From positions 1-17,047 of the forward strand of contig CAJGBR010000034.1 in assembly GCA_904501625.1 (NCBI GenBank): 17,047 nucleotides of DNA. The letters are read 5' to 3'. Below the pieces are notes generated by a model. It made no database searches, had not been told where the DNA came from, and saw nothing but the letters and a program-made list of their open reading frames with translations. The translations under genes were made by a program, and so were the position numbers. The stretch's first letter is position 1. The number at the start of each line of letters is the position of its first letter. This document shows positions 1-7,289 of this stretch, in pieces. This DNA is from an uncultured Rikenellaceae bacterium (GTDB lineage Bacteria; Bacteroidota; Bacteroidia; Bacteroidales; Rikenellaceae).

Positions 1-704
1 GATTTCTCCCGCAGAAACCGCCGTTGTATATGGACTTGACAATCGAAGAATATCTTGCACACTGTGCAGCAATTCACTGGATTGAGGACAAAGACATTCC
101 TGCTGCCGTAGACAAGGCTTTGGGGTATTGTGGTCTCACACACTTTCGTAAACGTTTGATCCGCAACCTTTCAGGTGGTTATCAGCAACGTGTGGGTATT
201 GCTCAAGCTATTATCCACGATCCTGAGTTTGTCGTACTTGACGAACCTACCAACGGACTCGACCCAAATCAGATTATCGAAATCCGTAACCTTATCAAAG
301 AGATTGCACAAGATCGTACGGTTGTAATCTCGACACACATTCTCTCTGAAGTTCAAGCTATGTGTAAATACATCCGTATGATTGAAGAGGGACAACTCGT
401 ATTTGCAGGCACTGTTGAAGATTTCGACAACTATATCCAACCGAATACAATTTTCGTAAAACTCAGAGAGGCTCCAGACGTATCACGTTTTAAAGAGTTC
501 CCAGACATTATTGATGCTGAAGATCTCGGTCAAGGACAATTCCGCATCAAGTTCTCTGGCGACGAATCTCTGGTTGAGCGCATCACCGAACGTGCAGTTA
601 AAGAGGGTTGGCGTTTGATGGAGATCCGTCTTGAACGCACATCGTTAGATACAATCTTCGCAGAACTGTCAAACTACAACAAGAAAAAGAGTAAAAAGAA
701 ATGA
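1..704 (+). CDS. GldA-like ABC transporter ATP-binding subunit (5' end missing)
   Basis: This is the cytoplasmic ATPase of an ABC-2-type exporter and would energise the two membrane proteins encoded downstream. The frame is open from the left edge. An apparent TTG start at 24 and an ATG at 30 are internal, because the codons before them (from base 3) read FLPQKPPLY, the typical Q-loop region. Walker A and about 70-80 N-terminal residues are therefore off-window, judged against the usual length near 300 aa. Visible motifs are the ABC signature LSGGYQQR (from 168), Walker B VVLDEP (231-248), the D-loop NGLDP, and the H-loop His in STHILSE (His at 336-338). The C-terminal part (about 440-690) is the accessory region seen in GldA/CcmA-type ATPases, ending in a Lys-rich tail. 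The stop overlaps the next start by 4 bases (ATGA), implying translational coupling. In gliding Bacteroidota GldA works with GldF and GldG. Gliding itself cannot be inferred here. Confidence 0.93.
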   Translation, partial: FLPQKPPLYMDLTIEEYLAHCAAIHWIEDKDIPAAVDKALGYCGLTHFRKRLIRNLSGGYQQRVGIAQAIIHDPEFVVLDEPTNGLDPNQIIEIRNLIKEIAQDRTVVISTHILSEVQAMCKYIRMIEEGQLVFAGTVEDFDNYIQPNTIFVKLREAPDVSRFKEFPDIIDAEDLGQGQFRIKFSGDESLVERITERAVKEGWRLMEIRLERTSLDTIFAELSNYNKKKSKKK

Positions 705-3013
705 TAAAACGCACTTTAAAAATCGCTAAAGCCGAACTACAGACGTTATTCTACTCGCCTGTAGCTTGGTTGGTGCTGATCATTTTCATATTTCAGGTTT
801 GTCTGAATTTTTTTAATCTGCTCCAGCCATACGTTATTTCGGCCGAAGAAGGATACAGCACAACACACGTATCCATCAACATATTAGCCAACGAACGAAT
901 GGGATTGTTCACCGTTCTGCAACAATATCTGTTTCTCTATGTTCCGTTGTTGACAATGGGACTCATCAGTCGAGAATTTTCGACAGGCTCAATAAAGCTG
1001 CTCTACTCGGCACCTCTTACCAACAAGCAGATCGTGTGGGGTAAATTTATTGCCATCGCAACTTTCGGACTCGTTATGATGAGCATTCTGGCTGTATTGC
1101 TAATTTTTGCATCTTGCACGATTGTGAATTTCGAGTACCCCGTAATGCTCAGCGGTATGCTCGGTCTTACACTGCTGATGCTGGCCTATATGGCAATCGG
1201 TTTGTTCATCTCGTCACTCACTCAATATCAAGTAGTTGCTGCCATAGGTACAGTTACAGTGTTTGCACTTCTGTCAGCCGTAGGCAACGTTGCACAAGAT
1301 ATCGAATTTGTACGTGACCTAACCTGGTGGTTATCAATTCGCGGACGTGCTGCCGAAATGATCAACGGTCTTATCTGCAGCGAAGACGTAATCTACTTCA
1401 TCGTTCTGATCTTACTGTTCATCATCTTGACAATTCTGAGACTGAATAACGTTCGACAAAAAACTCCGCGAGACAAATCTCTGGCAAGATACCTCGGAGT
1501 TACGATTCTGGCATTCCTTATCGGATATATCTCATCTCGTCCTCAGATGATGTTCTTCTACGATACGACATACACCAAAGAGTGTACTATCACCGAAGGC
1601 AGTCAGGAGATTATGAAACTGCTCAAAGGCAATGTCACAATGACAACCTATGTTAATGCTATCGGCAAATACAACTATATGTTGCCTCCGTCAAGCATCA
1701 ACAGCAACCTGAAACGCTATAAACAATTCCGCCGTTTCAGTCCTCAGATTAAGATCAAGTATAAATACTACTTTGATGTTCCTGAATCGACCCGCTATGA
1801 ACAGTTGTACGACATATATCCGGAAGCGAGATCTCTCGAAGATTTTAATCGCTATATGTGTCGAATCTTCCAGATTGACACCAACATCGTAATGAAACCG
1901 GCCGAGATCAGAAACGTCATCAATCTCGAACCCGAATACAATCGTATGGTTACTCACATTGTCCACGAAAGCGGCAAGAGTACCTTCCTGCGAGTATTCG
2001 ACGACATCTATGTTTTGCCCAACGAGGCAGAGGTTTCGGCTGCATTCAAACGCATCGTTTCGGACATTCAAAAAGTGGCATTCATCGAAGGCAATGGCGA
2101 ACGGTCAATTTATAATACGAGTGACTCACACTATGAATACTTTTCGTCAGACAAGAGATTCCGCAGTTCACTCATAAACAATGGCTTTGACATTTGTACA
2201 CACACTCTTGACAAGCCCGTACCCGAAGATATCTCGATTGTCGTACTTGCCGATCCACGAGAAAAACTTGATGAAACAGAAAACAAGAATCTTCAGGAAT
2301 TCATCGACCGAGGAGGAAATCTGCTTCTGACAGGTGAACCTCATCGTCTGGATGTGTTCAACTCAATTGCCGAAGGTTTTGGAGTCAAGGCACTTCCGGG
2401 ATGCATAGTTCGAGAAAGTAAGAGTGTTCAAGCAGATTTAATTCTGTCACAATTGACTAAACCTGCAACGAAGATATTCTATAAGTTTGTGAATATGTAC
2501 TATCGAGGCATCAATGTCTCAATGCCAACTGTCTCTGCTTTGGAATACACCGAAGACAAGGGTTACAAGGTAACACCGCTATTGACAAGTGACACTATTC
2601 ACACCTGGATTGAACACCAGACAACCGACTTTGTTGAGGATACAGTTAAATTCAATCCCGAAAAAGGCGATATCAAAGGAACATTCACGACAGCACTGAC
2701 TCTCACTCGTCAAGTCAATGACAAAGAACAACGCATCGTTATGTTCAATGATGCTGATTGTATCAGCAATGGAGAGGTGTTCCGCAATCGTACGGGACTT
2801 AAAATTGCAAACAACTCCTTCCTCGAAGGTATCTTCTATTACCTCTCCGGAGATGAAGTTCCGGTGAATATGTTCCGTCCCAATCCGATAGACCGTTCGA
2901 TCCGAATCGGCATCGCCGGATTTGAGATTGCCAAGATATTAATTTTGTGGGGTATTCCGGTAGTTATCGCTATTTTCGGAATCATTCTGTGGATTCGCCG
3001 TCGAGGCAAATAG
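701..3013 (+). CDS. GldF-GldG fusion: ABC-2 permease with extracytoplasmic auxiliary domain (copy 1)
   Basis: This 770-aa inner-membrane protein joins two parts that are separate proteins (GldF and GldG) in gliding flavobacteria. Residues 1-250 form an ABC-2-type permease with about six hydrophobic segments (near 21-43, 72-92, 115-138, 148-171, 178-194, 228-248). It includes the family-typical stretch MGLISREFSTGSIKLLYSAP. Another membrane segment (263-279) leads into a large extracytoplasmic GldG/ABC_transp_aux-type region (about 285-735). Landmarks there are EGNGERS (463-469), RGGNLLLTGEP (537-547) and NDADCISNGE (683-692). A last membrane helix (about 743-765) ends in the basic tail RRRGK. 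The start overlaps the ATPase stop, and a close paralogue follows after 19 bases. The likely complex is one ATPase dimer with a heterodimer of the two fusions. The substrate is unknown. Family assignment is strong, while the transport role is inferred from the ATPase and permease parts. Confidence 0.88.
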   Translation: MIKRTLKIAKAELQTLFYSPVAWLVLIIFIFQVCLNFFNLLQPYVISAEEGYSTTHVSINILANERMGLFTVLQQYLFLYVPLLTMGLISREFSTGSIKLLYSAPLTNKQIVWGKFIAIATFGLVMMSILAVLLIFASCTIVNFEYPVMLSGMLGLTLLMLAYMAIGLFISSLTQYQVVAAIGTVTVFALLSAVGNVAQDIEFVRDLTWWLSIRGRAAEMINGLICSEDVIYFIVLILLFIILTILRLNNVRQKTPRDKSLARYLGVTILAFLIGYISSRPQMMFFYDTTYTKECTITEGSQEIMKLLKGNVTMTTYVNAIGKYNYMLPPSSINSNLKRYKQFRRFSPQIKIKYKYYFDVPESTRYEQLYDIYPEARSLEDFNRYMCRIFQIDTNIVMKPAEIRNVINLEPEYNRMVTHIVHESGKSTFLRVFDDIYVLPNEAEVSAAFKRIVSDIQKVAFIEGNGERSIYNTSDSHYEYFSSDKRFRSSLINNGFDICTHTLDKPVPEDISIVVLADPREKLDETENKNLQEFIDRGGNLLLTGEPHRLDVFNSIAEGFGVKALPGCIVRESKSVQADLILSQLTKPATKIFYKFVNMYYRGINVSMPTVSALEYTEDKGYKVTPLLTSDTIHTWIEHQTTDFVEDTVKFNPEKGDIKGTFTTALTLTRQVNDKEQRIVMFNDADCISNGEVFRNRTGLKIANNSFLEGIFYYLSGDEVPVNMFRPNPIDRSIRIGIAGFEIAKILILWGIPVVIAIFGIILWIRRRGK

Positions 3014-3032
3014 ACTGAAATTTGAAGTAACA

Positions 3033-5339
3033 ATGAAAAGAATTTTAAAATTAGCTAAAGCCGAACTTCAGAATTTATTTTTCTCACCTGTCGCGTGGCT
3101 CATACTTGTCATCTTCACGGTACAAGTGACAATGCAGTTCTGCGATATGTTTGAAGGTTTTGTCAAGGCTCAGGCATTAAAACAAGGGTTGAGAGAACTA
3201 TCACTTTCAATCTTCGCATCAAGAAACGGATTATACAACAATATTTTGTCGGTATTGTTCTTCTATGTTCCGGTGTTGACAATGGGTCTGATGAGTCGCG
3301 AATTCAGCAGCGGCTCTATCAAATTGCTCTATGCAGCTCCGGTCAATAACACTCAAATCATTCTGGGGAAATTTTTGTCAGTGATGGTTTATGCTCTGGT
3401 AATGATGGCTGTCGTTGCAGTATTTGTCATCTATTGCTGTTTTGCCGTTCACAAATTCGATATATGGCCAATTCTATGCGGAATGTTTGGTGTCTACCTG
3501 ACAATCTGTGCCTACGCATCTATCGGCTTGTTTATGTCGTGTTTGACTTCATACCAGATTATCGCAGCTGTCGGTACGTTTGCAATACTCGCAGCACTGA
3601 GCGAACTTCCCAATATCGGTCAAGATTATGCTCTGGTCAGAGATATCACATTCTGGCTCGGTATTAACGGCCGTTCGGCAAGTTTCGTAGCAGGTTTGAT
3701 TTCAAGTGACGATTTGATATATTTCTTTACAGTCATCGGCTTGTTCATCACACTTTCAATATTCCGACTCAGTGGTATCCGTTATAAATATCCTATCGGT
3801 CTGAACATTGCCAGATACGTTGCCCTCTTTGGTGCAGTAATCGTAATCGGTCTGATCAGTACACAACCTTCGTTCAAAAAATACTATGATACAACCCGAA
3901 CCAAGGTGCGTACTCTGAGCAAGGGTTCTCAAGACATTGTCAATCGAGTTGACGACCAGTTGACCATTACAACCTATGTCAATCTGCTCGATCAGGAACA
4001 CAGCTTTGCGATGCCACGAAATATGAATATCGACAAGAAACGTTTCGAACAATATCTCCGTTTCCTGCCGAACATCAAGATGAATTATGTCTACTACTAT
4101 GCTAAGACATATAACCCGATTCTCGACAAGAACTATCCTAACCTGACCGATCGTGAACGTATGGTACGCATCGCAAAAACATACAAGTTGGACACTTTGA
4201 AGATTCTCTCGAAAGAGGAAATTGACAAAATTGTCGATCTTTCAGGAGAGGACTATACTACGGTTAGACTGCTCGAACGCGAAAACGGCAAGAAAACATT
4301 CCTGCGTATTTACGAAGATCTCTATCGTCATCCTTTCGAAACCGAAATATCAGCAGCATTCAAACGACTGGTTCTCTCGGAATTTCCGCTGATTGGTTTT
4401 GTTGAAGGTCACGGAGAACGTTCTTCACGCAACTCTATGGACCGCGACTACTCACACTATGCGTGCCGCAAAAAGTTCCGCAATGCCCTCATCAATCAAG
4501 GCTTTGATCATTGTATCATCGATCTGAAACAACCCGTACCAGATAACGTGGCAACTCTGGTCATAGCAGAGATGAGAACTGAACTCTCAGAACAAGAAGA
4601 GATCAATCTCAATAACTACATCGAACGAGGTGGTAATATTCTGATTATGTGCGAGCCTAAACGTATCGGCCCGATGAACGAACTGATCAATCGTCTGGGT
4701 GTAAAATTGTTGCCTGGCACCATAGCTTCAACATCTAATCCAAGAATCCAACCCGACTTGACAATTTGTACGCCGACAGCTGAGGCAGGCAAAGACATTG
4801 CCTACCATTTTAACTCGATGAGATACTACAAGAATCTCATTACAATGCCTTCGGCCGCAGGACTCGACTACTCGGAGGCTCAGAAGTTGGGATTCAAAGT
4901 TACAGATATTTTCTGCAGTGATTCTTCGAGTTGGAATGAACTTCAGGTTTTGAATTTCATAGAAGAGTCTACAACTTTCGACCCTGCTATGGGTGAAGTT
5001 CAGGGCTCGGTGCCTGTCGCGATCGCAATGTCTCGTGAAATCAATAATCGTGAACAACGAATCGCAATTTTCGGTGATGCCGACTGCTTGTCAAACGGCG
5101 AAATTATGCGTATCAGAAAACGCATCTCTGCAAGAAACAATATGGTGGCAGATGGTATCTTCTTTTGGCTCTCGAATTATGAAGTTCCAGTTGATGTACG
5201 CCGTCCGTGGATGCCTGACGACAAGATCAACATCGGACCTCAAGGCTTATTGTGGACCAACATATTCCTGAAATGGGCATTCCCGATTGCAATAGCATTG
5301 TTCGGCATTATGCTCAATATCAGACGAAAGAGTAACTAA
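3033..5339 (+). CDS. GldF-GldG fusion: ABC-2 permease with extracytoplasmic auxiliary domain (copy 2)
   Basis: This 768-aa protein is a full-length paralogue of the preceding gene with the same domain order. A permease part (1-250) contains MGLMSREFSSGSIKLLYAAP. A membrane segment (about 260-277) leads to a GldG-like extracytoplasmic part (about 285-735) with EGHGERS (458-464), RGGNILIMCEP and GDADCLSNGE (681-690). A C-terminal helix (about 744-762) ends in RRKSN. Strings shared with copy 1 include AKAELQ near the N terminus, SPVAWL, EISAAFKR/EVSAAFKR and NREQRI/DKEQRI, so the pair arose by duplication. Divergence is high between these blocks, arguing against a recent event. The start ATG follows copy 1 by 19 bases and is preceded by an A-rich stretch rather than a Shine-Dalgarno sequence. 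An intrinsic terminator follows, making this the last gene of the operon. Two unlike copies suggest a heterodimeric membrane complex; this is inference. Confidence 0.88.
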   Translation: MKRILKLAKAELQNLFFSPVAWLILVIFTVQVTMQFCDMFEGFVKAQALKQGLRELSLSIFASRNGLYNNILSVLFFYVPVLTMGLMSREFSSGSIKLLYAAPVNNTQIILGKFLSVMVYALVMMAVVAVFVIYCCFAVHKFDIWPILCGMFGVYLTICAYASIGLFMSCLTSYQIIAAVGTFAILAALSELPNIGQDYALVRDITFWLGINGRSASFVAGLISSDDLIYFFTVIGLFITLSIFRLSGIRYKYPIGLNIARYVALFGAVIVIGLISTQPSFKKYYDTTRTKVRTLSKGSQDIVNRVDDQLTITTYVNLLDQEHSFAMPRNMNIDKKRFEQYLRFLPNIKMNYVYYYAKTYNPILDKNYPNLTDRERMVRIAKTYKLDTLKILSKEEIDKIVDLSGEDYTTVRLLERENGKKTFLRIYEDLYRHPFETEISAAFKRLVLSEFPLIGFVEGHGERSSRNSMDRDYSHYACRKKFRNALINQGFDHCIIDLKQPVPDNVATLVIAEMRTELSEQEEINLNNYIERGGNILIMCEPKRIGPMNELINRLGVKLLPGTIASTSNPRIQPDLTICTPTAEAGKDIAYHFNSMRYYKNLITMPSAAGLDYSEAQKLGFKVTDIFCSDSSSWNELQVLNFIEESTTFDPAMGEVQGSVPVAIAMSREINNREQRIAIFGDADCLSNGEIMRIRKRISARNNMVADGIFFWLSNYEVPVDVRRPWMPDDKINIGPQGLLWTNIFLKWAFPIAIALFGIMLNIRRKSN

Positions 5340-5362
5340 TAGCACTTTAATATGTAGACTTT

Positions 5363-5399
5363 AAACGATTCGGAGATGCTAAATTTCCGAATCGTTTTT
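5363..5399 (+). terminator. Intrinsic terminator ending the ABC transporter operon
   Basis: A perfect 12-bp inverted repeat (AAACGATTCGGA at 5363-5374 with TCCGAATCGTTT at 5386-5397) encloses an 11-base loop. The 3' arm runs into a T tract (5395-5399). It sits 23 bases after the copy 2 stop and just before the next promoter box. The A-rich start and T-rich end would allow it to work in both directions, but no opposing gene is present. Confidence 0.85.
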
Positions 5400-5422
5400 A
5401 TGTAACATATTACATTTTTTTC

Positions 5423-5431
5423 TAACTTTGT
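5423..5431 (+). promoter_or_regulatory. Bacteroidota-type -7 promoter box for the DUF4923-like gene
   Basis: TAACTTTGT fits the Bacteroidota sigma-ABfr -7 consensus TAnnTTTGY exactly. It lies 24 bases before the ATG and directly after the operon terminator. The -33 element (TTTG) is not clear; only a weak T-rich match lies near 5395-5402. Position and match make it a good candidate, but no start site has been measured. Confidence 0.6.
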
Positions 5432-5455
5432 GACATAAACTAAAAATTACCTGAA

Positions 5456-6082
5456 ATGATTAAAAAATTTTCTTGGGCTGTAGTCCTGACTCTTATGATC
5501 TCTGGAACAGCTTCGGCACAAAGCCTTGATCAACTCTTTAAACTCGCAACAAAAGTCGTAGAAACGGCTACGGGTAATAATATTAATTCATCGACAATTG
5601 TTGGTACTTGGACCTATTACCAACCCGCCATCAAACTAGGCAGTGACAATATGTTGGCACAAGCCGGTGCTGCAGCTATCACAAAATCGGTTAGTGCAAA
5701 ATTGTCACAATACTACGCAAAAGTCGGAATCAAAGAGGGTAGTTGCACATTCACATTCGCTGCTGATAGTACCTTCTCTGCAAAATTGGCATCAAGAACA
5801 ATCTCAGGTTCGTGGAGCCTCTCGACTGAAAACGAAAAAGAGATTGTCACACTGACCATACTCAATTCGACAGGTTATCCTCTTGGCAAGTTCAATGCAC
5901 AAATCTACAAGAGCAGCGGAAATCTAGCATTGGCATTCCCAGCAAATAAGGTTCTCGAATTCATCAAAGCCATCGCATCAAAGGTCAATTCAAACACGGC
6001 AAACGGTATTGCTGCCATCGCTAAAAATTATGATGAGCTAGCCGTAGGCTTCGAATTCTCAGGCAACGAAACAGGAAAATAA
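5456..6082 (+). CDS. Secreted DUF4923/lipocalin-like protein
   Basis: This 208-aa exported protein of unknown function resembles the DUF4923 lipocalin-like family of Bacteroidales. Residues 1-21 are a Sec signal peptide with a KK-containing start, a hydrophobic core and a signal peptidase I site at ASA|QS. There is no lipobox Cys, so the mature protein is probably periplasmic or surface-exposed rather than lipidated. The mature part opens with an amphipathic helix (about 22-45), then the GTWTYYQPAI motif (50-59) that marks the start of the lipocalin-like beta structure. Strand-like segments follow (96-160), with two more helical stretches (about 163-178 and 182-192). The gene stands alone between two terminators with its own promoter box. 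The predicted mature N terminus is Gln, a possible substrate for the glutaminyl cyclase encoded next. Family assignment is from motif memory and is moderately certain; no ligand is predicted. Confidence 0.75.
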   Translation: MIKKFSWAVVLTLMISGTASAQSLDQLFKLATKVVETATGNNINSSTIVGTWTYYQPAIKLGSDNMLAQAGAAAITKSVSAKLSQYYAKVGIKEGSCTFTFAADSTFSAKLASRTISGSWSLSTENEKEIVTLTILNSTGYPLGKFNAQIYKSSGNLALAFPANKVLEFIKAIASKVNSNTANGIAAIAKNYDELAVGFEFSGNETGK

Positions 6083-6099
6083 TCTGATTCTTTTCATAT

Positions 6100-6140
6100 A
6101 ACCTCGACAATGATTAAGATTGTCGAGGTTTTTTGTTTTT
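6100..6140 (+). terminator. Intrinsic terminator after the DUF4923-like gene
   Basis: A perfect 12-bp inverted repeat (AACCTCGACAAT at 6100-6111 with ATTGTCGAGGTT at 6119-6130) has a 7-base loop. It is followed by TTTTTTGTTTTT-type sequence to 6140. It begins 17 bases after the stop at 6082 and isolates this gene from the methionine gene run downstream. Confidence 0.88.
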
Positions 6141-6166
6141 ACACCAATACCTATCTAAAAAATAAT

Positions 6167-6175
6167 TACCTTTGT
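6167..6175 (+). promoter_or_regulatory. Bacteroidota-type -7 promoter box for the cyclase-metH-metF gene run
   Basis: TACCTTTGT matches TAnnTTTGY and lies 30 bases before the cyclase ATG and 26 bases after the terminator. No good -33 TTTG is visible at the usual spacing. Because the next genes follow with gaps of 12 bases or less, this is the only obvious promoter for the run that includes metH and metF. The leader would be about 25 bases, too short for a riboswitch. Confidence 0.58.
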
Positions 6176-6205
6176 GGATTAAACTAATAACTAATCTCAC
6201 CAATA

Positions 6206-7279
6206 ATGGTTCGCAATTTTATTTACATACTCATACTGATTGTTTCGGCATCGTGCTTCGGTGGCAACTCAGCCCAAAAACAAACTGAAACAAAATCTGT
6301 CATAAACAAAAACCCCATTCAGAAAGTTCTACCCTCACCTCGTGTGGCAAATTATCCGAACAGCGATGTGAAATTTTCGTTCGAATTGGAACGTGCGGCA
6401 AAACCAGACTCGGTAGTGTTATATCTGAATCATAAACGCATCGGAGTTGTAGCCACTGACACAACTATTCACCTACCCAAAGATTGTAAAATGGGACAAA
6501 TTCCTTTCTATTTCGAGGCTTATAACAATGGCGTAGGTCAAAAAAAAATCGGAGCCCTCACAATACTTCCCAAAGAGGCTCCCGAAAATTACACAATCAA
6601 AATTATCAAGAGTTATCCTCACGACGAAAACTCTTACACTCAAGGGTTAATCTACAAAGATGGAAAACTATTTGAAAGTACAGGACTAAATGGTGAATCA
6701 CGTTTGTTACTCACAGATGTTGAATCAGGTAAAATACTAAAAACCAAAGAATTATCATTTGAATTTTTCGGTGAAGGGATTGCTCTTACAGATGATAAAA
6801 TATTTATGCTCACGTGGGAAAATAACAAGGGGTTCATTTTCAATGCAGAAACTTTTGACAAAACGGGCGAATTCAATTACGACGGTGAAGGTTGGGGACT
6901 CACAACCGATGGGAAAAAACTATACCAAAGCGATGGCTCAAATCGAATCACTGTACGGTCGACCGAAAACTTCAAACGCGAATCGGTAATCCAAGTCTTT
7001 GATAACAATGGTCCTGTCATATACCTCAACGAACTCGAATGGATAGAAAATGAGATTTGGGCAAATGTCTATCTGAGTAATAAGATTGTCCGCATTGATC
7101 CTAATACAGGCAAGGTCAACGGCGTAATAGATTTAGATATTTTGACATCAAAAATCAGAATTACGGAAGAGACTGACGTTATGAACGGAATAGCCTATGA
7201 CCCGCAAACCAAACGGATATTCGTTACAGGTAAAAAGTGGAACAAACTATTCCAAATTGAAGTAGTAAAACAAAAATAA
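6206..7279 (+). CDS. Lipoprotein glutaminyl-peptide cyclotransferase (plant-type, beta-propeller)
   Basis: This 357-aa enzyme would convert N-terminal Gln of exported proteins to pyroglutamate, releasing ammonia. Residues 1-17 form a lipoprotein-like signal peptide ending ASC, with Cys17 as the likely lipidated residue. The lipobox SASC is loose but acceptable for Bacteroidota, so attachment to the envelope is probable. Residues about 40-122 look like a small beta-sandwich (Ig-like) domain. Residues about 130-357 are the Glu_cyclase_2 fold of the plant/bacterial type I cyclases, a five-bladed propeller. Typical motifs are SYTQGL (143-148), FGEGIAL (188-194), LTW (202-204), EGWGLT (228-233), LNELEW (274-279), NGIAYDP (327-333) and TGKKWNKLF (341-349). 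The acidic, Trp and Asn residues in these blocks correspond to known active-site regions of papaya cyclase. The gene precedes metH by 10 bases; that link may be transcriptional only. Confidence 0.88.
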   Translation: MVRNFIYILILIVSASCFGGNSAQKQTETKSVINKNPIQKVLPSPRVANYPNSDVKFSFELERAAKPDSVVLYLNHKRIGVVATDTTIHLPKDCKMGQIPFYFEAYNNGVGQKKIGALTILPKEAPENYTIKIIKSYPHDENSYTQGLIYKDGKLFESTGLNGESRLLLTDVESGKILKTKELSFEFFGEGIALTDDKIFMLTWENNKGFIFNAETFDKTGEFNYDGEGWGLTTDGKKLYQSDGSNRITVRSTENFKRESVIQVFDNNGPVIYLNELEWIENEIWANVYLSNKIVRIDPNTGKVNGVIDLDILTSKIRITEETDVMNGIAYDPQTKRIFVTGKKWNKLFQIEVVKQK

Positions 7280-7289
7280 TCACACAATT

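Noticed and set aside
24..32. TTG (24) or ATG (30) as the true start of the ATPase gene
   Set aside because: The upstream codons in the same frame encode the Q-loop region (LPQ...PLY), and Walker A is absent downstream, so the gene continues past the left edge.
171..440. Minus-strand open frames opposite the ATPase, the two fusion genes, metH, metF and the receptor-like gene
   Set aside because: They lie fully inside strongly supported + strand genes, show no recognisable domains, and have no promoter or terminator of their own.
701..5339. Gliding motility apparatus
   Set aside because: GldA/F/G-type genes alone do not indicate gliding; no GldK-N or Spr components are seen, and such ABC systems occur in non-motile Bacteroidota.
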